Shown piece by piece: positions 9,294 through 17,800 of a stretch of DNA of 64,000 nucleotides; within the stretch, counting starts at the first letter, position 1, and every line of letters begins with the position of its first letter. The position numbers were made by a program, and so were the translations under genes. The stretch lies in NCBI GenBank assembly GCA_019217005.1, contig JAHBNG010000033.1, positions 1 to 64,000 of the forward strand. The letters are read 5' to 3'. The stretch comes from Chloroflexi bacterium TSY (GTDB taxonomy: Bacteria > Chloroflexota > Anaerolineae > Caldilineales > Caldilineaceae). The notes beneath the pieces are model-generated. The model saw nothing but the letters and a program-made list of their open reading frames with translations. It did no database searches and was not told the DNA's origin.

Positions 9294-9309
9294 CTAAGGA
9301 GAGGCAAGA

Positions 9310-10134
9310 ATGTCTGTCGAAACAAAATCTTTAACAGACGAGCAGATCCAACAATTCAAAGATGAAGGATATGTTGCAATCCCCGATTTCTTTGGACAAG
9401 AGGAAACCACCGCAATGCTGGTCGAACTCGAACGGTTCAAGCAGGAAGGATTGGGGCGCAATGTTGCAACTGATGGCGATGGAAAGACCCACTCCACAAC
9501 CAAGATCAACTATCAGATCATCCCCTTAAACGACAAAAGTCCTCTCTTCCGCGCCATGCCATTTCACCCCAAAATCATCCATTGCGTTGGTGAATTAATT
9601 GGGACACCGTTTGTACGCCAACTCGATCAGATTTTTCTGAAACCCGCTCGCACTGGGGCAGGCACTGATTGGCACACCGATAACGCCTACTTCAAGATCA
9701 GCGACCCCACCAAAGCGACCGGTATGTGGATTGCGCTGCACGACGCAACACTCGCCAATGGCACCTTGCGTGTGGTTCCGGGGAGCTACAAACAGCGCTT
9801 TGAGCATGTGCGCGATCCAAAGAGTGATCACCATATTCATACCAAAGTGGATGATTCTCAAGCCGTTGCCGTAGAACTGCCCGCAGGAGGCGCTATCTTC
9901 TTTAACTATGGGACGGCGCACGGCACACGCGCCAACAACACCGATCAAGAGCGAGCTGGTCTGGCTTTTCACTTTTTACGCACGGACTACATACCGGACA
10001 GTTATAGCACAGAGCAGCGTTGGCAAATGATCCATCTGACTGGAGAACAAGCAACAGGTGGTCAAACAGAATATGGCCAACGAATCGAAGGTACTTGGGA
10101 GTGCGAAGTAGAGAAATTGCTGAATGGTGGGTAA
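9310..10134 (+). CDS. phytanoyl-CoA dioxygenase (PhyH) family oxygenase
   Basis: A 274-residue Fe(II)/2-oxoglutarate-dependent oxygenase. The iron triad is visible as His122-x-Asp124 (WHTDNAYF) and distal His204 (GTAHGTR), with conserved Arg residues shortly after for 2-oxoglutarate. The middle has the family's LHDATLANGTLRVVPGSY segment. Members hydroxylate diverse small molecules, so the substrate is open. AAGGAGAGG precedes the ATG by 6 bases. The IS701 element ends only 16 bases before the start, so transcription must begin in or beyond the IS. The gene converges with the ABC-2 permease gene, separated by a palindromic repeat. Confidence 0.92.
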   Translation: MSVETKSLTDEQIQQFKDEGYVAIPDFFGQEETTAMLVELERFKQEGLGRNVATDGDGKTHSTTKINYQIIPLNDKSPLFRAMPFHPKIIHCVGELIGTPFVRQLDQIFLKPARTGAGTDWHTDNAYFKISDPTKATGMWIALHDATLANGTLRVVPGSYKQRFEHVRDPKSDHHIHTKVDDSQAVAVELPAGGAIFFNYGTAHGTRANNTDQERAGLAFHFLRTDYIPDSYSTEQRWQMIHLTGEQATGGQTEYGQRIEGTWECEVEKLLNGG

Positions 10135-10144
10135 ACTCTAAGTG

Positions 10145-10214
10145 CTATCCGAAAAGCTTTGTGACGATACGTTTTGCATGGAATAGGTTGGGCTCACAGT
10201 CACTTTTCGGATAG
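10145..10214. repeat. 70-bp inverted-repeat element, copy 1
   Basis: CTATCCGAAAAG at 10145-10156 is mirrored by its exact complement at 10203-10214. A closely related unit lies at 49459-49530, with the same GTGACGATAC and GG.CTCACA blocks inside. Here it sits between two convergent genes and could act as a bidirectional transcription stop; it may also be a small transposon-derived palindrome. Confidence 0.65.
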
Positions 10215-10217
10215 GTA

Positions 10218-11003
10218 TTAAGCCTGCTGCCAATTCATCTTTCTGCCAACTAACCACAGAAAAAAGAAGGACATTCCGAGTAGGACGGCTACATCAATCA
10301 CAAGCTGTGGGGTGAGTGGTCCAATCACCGTTTGGCGCAGGGCAGAAGCCGCATAGGTTGCAGGGCTTAGTCGCCCCAGATAGAGTACAATGTCTGGCAG
10401 GCGATCTGGCGGGATCATAACGGGTCCAACGCTTGTCATTAAAAAGGTAAGCACTGTACTGATGGTGCCACCTTCGGCACGTGTGCGGCAGGTAATGCCA
10501 ACGAGTGCTCCGACCCCCGCCAAGGGTACGGCACAGAGGGGCACGATCAACAAGAGCCACGGCGTCAATTGAATGGGGATCTGTAACCAGAATGTGCCAG
10601 CCACAATGGGTACCAAGACCGAGGGCAGCGAAAAGAGCAGAAAGGACGCAACCATTGCAAGCACAAACATATATCGTTGTACAGGCAACGTTGCGTAAAA
10701 TTCCAGACCACCTGCAAAGCGCAGCCACTCAACTCGACTCTCCACGCTATTCATTGTGCCAAAAAGCAGGCTCATAACGATGTTGCCCGTCAAGATATAG
10801 GCCAATGCTTCGGGACCAGAATCACGCGCAAATGTCCCAAACATGAAAATACCAAACAAGGGGGATATGGCTCCAAAGATTAGCATGTGACGCCACGACC
10901 ATCGGCGATTGGTTAGTTCCATCAAAAACAGATCGAGTAACTGGCTCAGCGCGTTATGTTTTTGGCGTTGATCAAGCGGGAGTTTGGTCAATGTAATGGA
11001 CAT
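10218..11003 (-). CDS. ABC-2 type exporter permease
   Basis: A 261-residue integral membrane protein with about six hydrophobic segments and the ABC-2 layout: a cytoplasmic N-terminal helix (residues 1-40), membrane block, and the LSPATYAASALRQ motif near residue 225 typical of the last extracellular loop of this family. It overlaps the ATPase gene by 32 bases on the same strand. Together they form a drug/polymer-type exporter in a padR-controlled operon. Substrate unknown. Confidence 0.88.
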   Translation of the reverse strand: MSITLTKLPLDQRQKHNALSQLLDLFLMELTNRRWSWRHMLIFGAISPLFGIFMFGTFARDSGPEALAYILTGNIVMSLLFGTMNSVESRVEWLRFAGGLEFYATLPVQRYMFVLAMVASFLLFSLPSVLVPIVAGTFWLQIPIQLTPWLLLIVPLCAVPLAGVGALVGITCRTRAEGGTISTVLTFLMTSVGPVMIPPDRLPDIVLYLGRLSPATYAASALRQTVIGPLTPQLVIDVAVLLGMSFFFLWLVGRKMNWQQA

Positions 11004-11886
11004 ACAAATCCTCTAACGTTGCCGAATTGAGACGGAAGTCATCTACTTGGGCCATATCCAATCGATTCAAGACAGCACCTACCTCCTCACGATCGATCCA
11101 GGTCAGCCAACGCCCAGGTTGTAATTCGTGGCTCTCAACCCTCGTGAGAAGTTCTGGGGCGTTGTCTGGCGCACAAAGGATTTCCAACCGCAATTTCTGA
11201 TCCACCTGTGCTTTGAGTTCACTGGGCCGACCCACGGCGACTAACTCTCCTTCGCGCAGGATGCCCACTCGCTGAATGATCTTCTCGGCTTCAATCGCAT
11301 CATGGGTGATGAAGACAATTGTCGTATTGCGCTCGGCATTGACTTGACGCAAGATGTCCCAGACCAACCTCCGTCTTTGGGGAGCCAGATCATTGGTTGG
11401 TTCATCAAGAATGAGTACTGGCAGCAGCCCAGCCATCGCCACGGCCAATCGAAGCAGCCGTCTTTGACCGCCCGAAAGCTGCAAACTATACTGATCGCGC
11501 AATGCTTCCATCTGCCACAGTGCCAACAGTGCATCTCGCTCCCGACGCGCATCATTGCGGCTGAGGCCGCGCAGGTGTGCAGTGAAGTAGAGCACTTCGC
11601 CCACTGACAGGTTGTTCAACGCCTCAGCATCTTGAGGCATATAGCCCACATGATTTGGCACAAAAAGCGGATCGTTGTTTACGCGTTGTCCAAAGAGTGA
11701 TACAGATCCGGATGTCGGTTGCAGCAGATTGACCATTTGGCGTACCAATGTACTCTTGCCTGCGCCATTGTCTCCCAACAGCCCAAATATCTCGCCTTCC
11801 TGAATCTGTAAATTGATCCCTTTGTTGGCTGGTTTCGATTGTCTGGGATAGACTTTTGTGAGGTTTTGAATATCGTAGACGACCAT
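10972..11886 (-). CDS. ABC exporter ATP-binding protein
   Basis: A 304-residue ATPase with Walker A GDNGAGKST (residues 38-46), Q-loop in YMPQDAE, signature LSGGQRR, Walker B LPVLILDEPTND and a switch His in TIVFITHDA. The C-terminal 80 residues are the extra domain common in DrrA/CcmA-type exporters. It overlaps the permease gene downstream and starts 3 bases after the stop of the sugar-transferase-like gene upstream, so all four genes of the padR operon are likely co-transcribed. Confidence 0.93.
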   Translation of the reverse strand: MVVYDIQNLTKVYPRQSKPANKGINLQIQEGEIFGLLGDNGAGKSTLVRQMVNLLQPTSGSVSLFGQRVNNDPLFVPNHVGYMPQDAEALNNLSVGEVLYFTAHLRGLSRNDARRERDALLALWQMEALRDQYSLQLSGGQRRLLRLAVAMAGLLPVLILDEPTNDLAPQRRRLVWDILRQVNAERNTTIVFITHDAIEAEKIIQRVGILREGELVAVGRPSELKAQVDQKLRLEILCAPDNAPELLTRVESHELQPGRWLTWIDREEVGAVLNRLDMAQVDDFRLNSATLEDLYVHYIDQTPA

Positions 11887-11889
11887 AAG

Positions 11890-12552
11890 TTACTTTGGCA
11901 TATGGGGCCGTGGCCCAATCACGCTCATTTCCCCTTTGAGAATATTGAAGAGCTGAGGCAATTCATCCACGCTAAATTTACGTAAGATTTTCCCGACCCT
12001 TGTGATGTCGCGTTTAGACTCGCCACTTTCCGCAGTCATGGAACGGAACTTGTATATGATATAAGATTGCCCATCTATACCAATGCGGAGTTGACGGTAT
12101 ATGACTGGACCTGCTGAATCCAACCGTATCAACACCATTATGATCGGAATGAGAGGCGACAGCAACAGAAGCCAAAAGCTTGCAAACAATAAGTCGAACA
12201 GGCGATGAACAAGCGGATTTCGTTCAATCAGAACAGCCATCGCGGGAGACATGATCGCAATTTTTTCTTGTGGCAGCATACCCGGTCTTGAGCGCTGAAT
12301 GGATCGCTGTCGAGTAATATAGCGAGCAATGGATTGCTGTAGCCAGAGCCAATGCTCCCTTAGCATACATGTGGGCCAATCACGCATTTCACGCCAACAA
12401 AGAGTAAATAAGAGCATATAACTGTTTGCATCCGCCACCATCTCGGCAAACGTTTCGGCGATCTCATCCTCAAACTCGGCGCGATAGTGAGCGGGATAGA
12501 GTTGTAAAAACGCAGCGTGAAGTCGAATGACGACTTGCTTGAATTGATTCAT
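11890..12552 (-). CDS. sugar-transferase-like membrane protein with unusual N-terminal domain
   Basis: This 220-residue protein joins two parts. Residues 1-90 (LYPAHYRAEFEDEIAETFAE) look like the short prefix domain found before permeases in many padR-linked operons. Residues about 105-220 are a bacterial sugar transferase of the WcaJ/undecaprenyl-phosphate phosphosugar transferase type: a hydrophobic hairpin, GPVIYRQLRIG, YKFRSM and VDELPQLFNILKGEMSVIGP. The usual segment after GPRP (about 40 residues) is absent, so it may be truncated or non-catalytic. Its start overlaps padR by 4 bases (ATGA). A role in cell-envelope glycolipid change together with the exporter is inferred. Confidence 0.75.
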   Translation of the reverse strand: MNQFKQVVIRLHAAFLQLYPAHYRAEFEDEIAETFAEMVADANSYMLLFTLCWREMRDWPTCMLREHWLWLQQSIARYITRQRSIQRSRPGMLPQEKIAIMSPAMAVLIERNPLVHRLFDLLFASFWLLLLSPLIPIIMVLIRLDSAGPVIYRQLRIGIDGQSYIIYKFRSMTAESGESKRDITRVGKILRKFSVDELPQLFNILKGEMSVIGPRPHMPK

Positions 12553-12899
12553 GACAAACCCTCCAGGGTGGGCAATTGAGCCGCACTGACCAGTAACTCC
12601 AGCCGACGGACTTCAGCATTTAACATCGTACGCCCCAACTCTGTTAACGCATATGCCTTGCGTTGTCGTGCCGATTCGGCACCGCTTTGCGTCTCTAGCG
12701 GTGAACCCTCCACCCGCTCAATCCATTTCTGGGCCAAGAGTCGTTTCAATGCCCCATACAGAGTGCCAGTACTCAACTCCACTCGTCCTTGGCTCAAAAT
12801 TTCCACGTCCTTCATGATGGCATAACCATGTTTGGGTTTGGGAGCGAGACTCAGCAGGATAAAAAACGTTGCCTCGGTTAATGGGAGATTTGTTGACAT
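12549..12899 (-). CDS. PadR-family transcriptional regulator
   Basis: A 116-residue winged-helix protein: LTEATFFILLSL, then KHGYAIMKDVE and ELSTGTLYGALKRLLAQKWIERVE, the PadR DNA-binding fold, with a short C-terminal dimer helix. The start at 12899 gives MSTNLPLTE; the frame is open further upstream, but that sequence is not family-like. It is the first gene of the operon with the sugar-transferase-like protein and the ABC-2 exporter. A 31-bp palindrome with PadR-type half sites lies 169 bases upstream in the divergent intergenic region and is its likely operator. Confidence 0.9.
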   Translation of the reverse strand: MSTNLPLTEATFFILLSLAPKPKHGYAIMKDVEILSQGRVELSTGTLYGALKRLLAQKWIERVEGSPLETQSGAESARQRKAYALTELGRTMLNAEVRRLELLVSAAQLPTLEGLS

Positions 12900-12972
12900 G
12901 AATATCTCTGTGAACCTCCAAGTGGAAGTTTTTTGCCTCACTTTATTAAAGATGACAAGGATCAAGAACGTA

Positions 12973-13025
12973 GGACGCGGATGAACACGGAGCATCTCAG
13001 AATAAATCCGTGTTCATCCGTGTCC
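12973..13025. repeat. 18-bp inverted repeat in the padR leader
   Basis: 12973-12990 and 13008-13025 pair over 18 bp with one mismatch (core CGGATGAACACGG), loop 17 bases. The sequence resembles widespread small intergenic repeats built on TCCGTGTTCATCCGTGTCC. It may be a mobile remnant or a leader hairpin. No gene is evident elsewhere in 12900-13332. Confidence 0.55.
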
Positions 13026-13067
13026 GAATTTCAAGCTCTGCCATGTCCATTGAGAGTACGTTAGATG

Positions 13068-13098
13068 ATACAATATGTCGTCACACGACATATTGTAT
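13068..13098. promoter_or_regulatory. perfect palindromic operator, probable PadR site
   Basis: ATACAATATGTCGT (13068-13081), a 3-base spacer CAC, and the exact complement (13085-13098) form a perfect 14-bp dyad. Its centre, ATGTCGT-CAC-ACGACAT, matches the ATGT...ACAT layout known for PadR operators. It lies between the padR operon and the divergent monooxygenase gene, so one bound dimer could control both. A hairpin in RNA is an alternative reading, but the short loop and the divergent position favour protein binding. Confidence 0.68.
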
Positions 13099-13332
13099 TA
13101 CAACCTATTTCGTCTGTCAAATTGCCATCCGGTCATTGTCCTCTAATTCTCCTCGCTGCTCTTTGTCCATCGGATCTCCCATTATTTTCTCAATTTCAAG
13201 AAGATCATCAAGTTGTTGACAAAATTATATCCCAAGATCAAGAGCGCAATGGATTCTATTTTTATACTAAGTTGGGTCAACCGTCAGCGACAGGTGACTG
13301 AATAACTGAAGATAAAATCGGAAACAAAACTA

Positions 13333-14772
13333 ATGAATCATCTATATAAAAACACAAATCAAACTGAGCACGCCATCGTCATCGGTGGCAGCATTGCGGG
13401 TCTTTTAACCGCCCGTGTATTAGCGAATTTTTTCGCGAACGTCACGGTAATAGAACGAGACATTCTGCCAGAGACGCCTACCTTTCGCAAGGGCGCGCCG
13501 CAAGCTCGTCACGCTCATGGGCTGCTCGTCCGTGGCCAAATGATCATGGAAGAATTTTTTCCGGGTTTGACAGATGAACTGATCGTGAATGGTGCCATAC
13601 CGACCAATATGGGCAGCGAAGCGGCACTTTACTTTGGTGGCAAACGACTCCGGCCCTTTGTCTCTGCCTTGAATCCTATCGGTTGTAGCCGTGCCCTCAT
13701 TGAGCATCAACTTTATCAGCGGCTTCGGCGCTATCCACAAGTCGACTTCCTGCAAGGACACGTAGTAGACAGCATCTGTACCGATTCAGCACAGACTCAT
13801 GTGACCGCTGTCCGCGTGCGCAACCGTCATCAGCCACAGGATGTACTGAAAATCATTTCAGCATCGCTGGTGGTTGATGCCAGTGGCCGCAACTCTGCCA
13901 TGCCCCAGTGGTTGGCGCAACTGGGCTACACTCCACCTGCGGAAATCACTGTCGATGCAAAAGCGGGCTATGCAACTCGTGTCTACCGTCGTCCGGCCCA
14001 TGCACCGGACTGGAAGGTGATGTACTACTTGGCCGAAGCGCCCGCCCAATCCCGTGGCGGCCTCATCATTCCGTTTGAAGCAAATGAGGAGGGCGAGCGC
14101 TGGATGGTGACGCTGGTCGGACTCAATGGCGACCATCCTCCTACCGACGAAGCGGGCTTTTTGCAATTTGCACGTAGCCTGCCTGTGCCCGATTTCTATG
14201 CCGCTATCGCAAACGCTGAACCGTTAAGCGCCCCTTATGGCTATCAACGTGCGGCGAATCGATTGCGTAAATATGATCAACTGCCCCGGTATCTTGATGG
14301 TTTGCTGGCCATTGGTGATGCTGTCTATGCATTGAACCCTGTTTATGGACAGGGCATGACGGTTGCGGCGCTGGGAGCCAAAACGGTGCAACAGGTACTG
14401 GGTGCCCACCGCCGCCGTCATGCCGTCACAGACCAATCCGGGTTGGCCAAACGTTTTCAGCGAGAACTGGCCAAAGTCGTTGCCGGACCCTGGCAACTCG
14501 CCACTGGACAGGATCTGCGTTGGCCCGTCACAGCTTCTGAACACAAGACGGGCTTCATGGAACGTCTTGTACAGCGTTATTTCGATGCAGTCATTCGCAC
14601 GATGGCTGACGATGCAACCATAGCAGAAGCTTTTTTCCATGTACAAAATATGCTTCATTCACCAACAACTCTCTTCTATCCCAAAATTATCCGTCGGGTT
14701 TGGCAACACCAGTCGCGGCCAGCGGTTCCGTATCGACGTCCTGTCACACGCATCAAAATGAGCACGAAATAA
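13333..14772 (+). CDS. FAD-dependent monooxygenase/oxidoreductase (PHBH-like)
   Basis: A 479-residue flavoprotein. The N-terminal Rossmann motif is IVIGGSIAGLLTARVL (residues 15-30) followed by VIERD, which binds the ADP-ribose of FAD. The second FAD motif is LAIGDAVYALNPVYGQGM, typical of aromatic hydroxylases and geranylgeranyl-reductase-like oxidoreductases. No signal peptide. It is divergent from the padR exporter operon and shares its operator region, so the enzyme and exporter may belong to one response, for example modification and export of a toxic or secondary compound. The next gene starts 32 bases downstream. Confidence 0.9.
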   Translation: MNHLYKNTNQTEHAIVIGGSIAGLLTARVLANFFANVTVIERDILPETPTFRKGAPQARHAHGLLVRGQMIMEEFFPGLTDELIVNGAIPTNMGSEAALYFGGKRLRPFVSALNPIGCSRALIEHQLYQRLRRYPQVDFLQGHVVDSICTDSAQTHVTAVRVRNRHQPQDVLKIISASLVVDASGRNSAMPQWLAQLGYTPPAEITVDAKAGYATRVYRRPAHAPDWKVMYYLAEAPAQSRGGLIIPFEANEEGERWMVTLVGLNGDHPPTDEAGFLQFARSLPVPDFYAAIANAEPLSAPYGYQRAANRLRKYDQLPRYLDGLLAIGDAVYALNPVYGQGMTVAALGAKTVQQVLGAHRRRHAVTDQSGLAKRFQRELAKVVAGPWQLATGQDLRWPVTASEHKTGFMERLVQRYFDAVIRTMADDATIAEAFFHVQNMLHSPTTLFYPKIIRRVWQHQSRPAVPYRRPVTRIKMSTK

Positions 14773-14804
14773 ATTTCATATCCAATACATACAAGGATAT
14801 CTTA

Positions 14805-17800
14805 ATGAACATAAAAACAAAACCTATCCTATTCATCAAAATATTCTTTTTTATGTGCGTAACTAGTTTGCTAGTTGCTGACAATACCACCATTTACGCT
14901 CAGGAAAAGAGTGACCAATCCGCAACGATATCTCAAATGACCGAAACCATCTATCTACCATTGATTAACGGTGGCGGCACGGGCGGTACAGGTGACAAGG
15001 AGAATGTAACACCCACAGCGACCCCAACGGCAACCCCGCTGGTGACTGTAACACCAACTCCGACCCTGAACAGCACACCCGGCCCTCTCAGCCAACCGTT
15101 GCCCAATGCCGATCGAGGCGAGATAGTCCATCCACAAGATGGCGTCTGCGCACCAGGGACACATGCCGTTCATATCCGCCACGGTTGGCCTAATTTCCCG
15201 GCTGAAGATGACGAAGGCCAGGGATTCACCGACAGCGACTACCGCTGCGAACCCGATGAAAGTCTAACCGATGCCCAGTGTAGCGACCACGGCACATCTG
15301 TCTTGGTGGGCGGTCTTGCGGCTTGTCAATGTGACACAGGGTATGCGGGAGCGACTTGCAATGTCTGTGAAGCAGGCTATGCTCTGAATGAGGCAACCCA
15401 TAGCTGCGAAGCGGTGACGCCTTTGCCCACGGTTGCGGTGTCCGGAATCGAACAATCGGTGGAAGCGGGCGCATCGACCGTCTTCATTGCCAAGGGTGAG
15501 GCCAATCATCCAGTCACCGCCGTTTGGACGCTCGGTCTGCCTTCGGATGAAAGTCAAATTAGTGCGGCGACTGCAGCGGACTTTGCGTCAACAGGCTGTC
15601 TGTTCTCCTTGAGCGGCGATCAGAGTTGCCAAGAAAGCGTCCAGGGGTATCGGGTCGGTTACCGTGCTCCGGAAACATTGCCAGAGGGTAGCGAGGTCCA
15701 GATGGTGCAGGTCAATATCAATCCGCTCAACAATCCCAATTTGGGCTTGACGACCCAAAGTGTCGTGATCATCGGTGCGGGAGGAATACCCATCACGGGT
15801 CATGGTGATCCCAGGATGCAACCAGTGCTGAACAATGTGGCCCGCTATATGCGCCAACGCTGTATCGGGGCGGCCAGTCTGGGGATCTCGCGTTACGGGT
15901 ATCCGCTGGCTGTCTATGGTTTTGGTCGGGAAGCTGGACGGGCTGCCGCCAATTGGCATGATTATTGTGGCGATGACGAGAGCAAACCGCTTGCTGAGCC
16001 AATTGATCACAAAACGCCTTTCCGCTATGGCAGCGCCAACAAGCCTATCAGCTTTGCCACACTGCGTTACGTGTTGAAAGAGCGACTGGCCGATCATGAC
16101 CCTGATTTGGCGGTGACGGCAATTACCGAATCTCGCTTTGTGACTGCCCAGCGTCGCCATCCTGGCCAGGTACGGTTGGCCGTGTGGGACATAGACGCCA
16201 AGGGTGAGTTAATCGCAGGTGATGTAGATGATTTTGACCTGACGAATTTTGGTGTCGAAAACGTTGTCCGCGACCTCGCTCTAGCGACATTGTCCAATGG
16301 GAACATCGTTCTCGCCGTCCGCGATCATGAAAACAGAGCGCGTTTTGGACTTTGGACGATTCAGGATAACAATGGTTCGCAACTGGCGCAGCTCACTACT
16401 GGAACATTGGGGGCGGCTGGTTTTATCCAAGAGAATGTTGTCGATGTGGAGCTGCTGGCCTTGCGCGCCAATCTGATTGGAGCAAACCGCTTTGTCATCG
16501 GCATACGCACGACTCATGGTGGCGTGCACCTCTATGTTTTGCAGCAGACCGATGGTGATTCTGTGCAGCTCGTCGGGTACCTGACACACGCCGATGCGCG
16601 AGCAAGAATGTTATCGCTAGCGGATGTCTCCGGCGCAACGGGTTCGCGGCTGGCCCTTGGCTATGCCGATGGAGCGGGCAAACTGGCGCTGCGAACCTAT
16701 GATGTTCCAGAGAACGGCGAAATGGTCCAAGTGGGAAGCGCTGCTGCTGGGATCACCTCGGCTCTGGATCTGGCTGCTTTTGGGACCAATCGCCTGATCA
16801 CGGGTGTCCGCACCGCGGAAGGTGAACTGAAACTGATTAGCTGGAAGATTAATGGACACGGGCCAATCACCCGACTGAAAGATATCACGGCAGATCCTGT
16901 ACTCGATCTCGATCTGACGATGGTCGGGCTTGATCAGGTCATGGGGATTATGCGCCTGACCGCCAACGGGACTCTCAAGTTGGCGACCTGGAACCTGGCA
17001 GACGATGGTGGCTTTACCTTGATCCATGAAGATAGTGCTGGTGGTGTTTCGGCACTGGCCGTGCAGGCACTATCCGGTCAACGGGCAGCCGTTGCTGTGC
17101 GGACGCAAGAGAATTTCCTGAAAGCAATCGTTTGGGAGTTGGATCAAGGCCATCTGACCAGACGAGGTGGCGCCACCGGATTAAAGAATCCTGATTCTGT
17201 TTGGAAAGAAAACGATATTGAGCGCATGCGTCTGACGGGCTTTGACCTGCCAGAGTTGCTGATGCCGACCAAAGTTCATGCCATCTACAATGGTGACGTT
17301 GAGCCGCCCGTTCTGTTGCCAGCAGTGACGAAGGATGGTGTGGAGCTTTGCCCTGCCCTAACCCAATATGCTGAACCTGAGTGGCGACAGATGACGGTTG
17401 GGCATATTCTCGGACATCGCACCGGTCTGCCAAAGAGTGCGCCGGGCCTGACGACTCGGATGGAAAATTTGCATCTGTTGCGCAACCTCAACAATCAGAA
17501 CGCGTTTGCACAACAAGAAGCACAACTACGCGCCGAGTTTGGCAACAGCACCGTAGACAATGGCAAAAACCTACTTGGTTATGGTGGAGCCACGGTTTAT
17601 GTGGTACCGCCATCGACCATTGAGGAGACCTTTATATTGGTTGCTGGACGTTGTCTGCCCTATCCAGTAGGCAAATCCAAATATTCCAACACAAGCGCTT
17701 CGTTGAGCGGTTTTATTGTGGAGCATTTGGTTGGTCGCTTCGCTGCCAAGCAGGGATACCCAGCCACCCATGAAGGGTCGGGATTGGATCTCTTTTTCGC

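Noticed and set aside
13065..13301. A 78-codon plus-strand frame between padR and the monooxygenase
   Set aside because: It runs through the operator palindrome, has no ribosome-binding site and no family-like sequence. A short minus-strand frame here (acidic residues) may be a remnant but cannot be supported.
14700..14804. An upstream extension of the giant hydrolase into the monooxygenase gene
   Set aside because: The ATG at 14805 gives a signal peptide and has a ribosome-binding site; the extension only overlaps the preceding gene in another frame.
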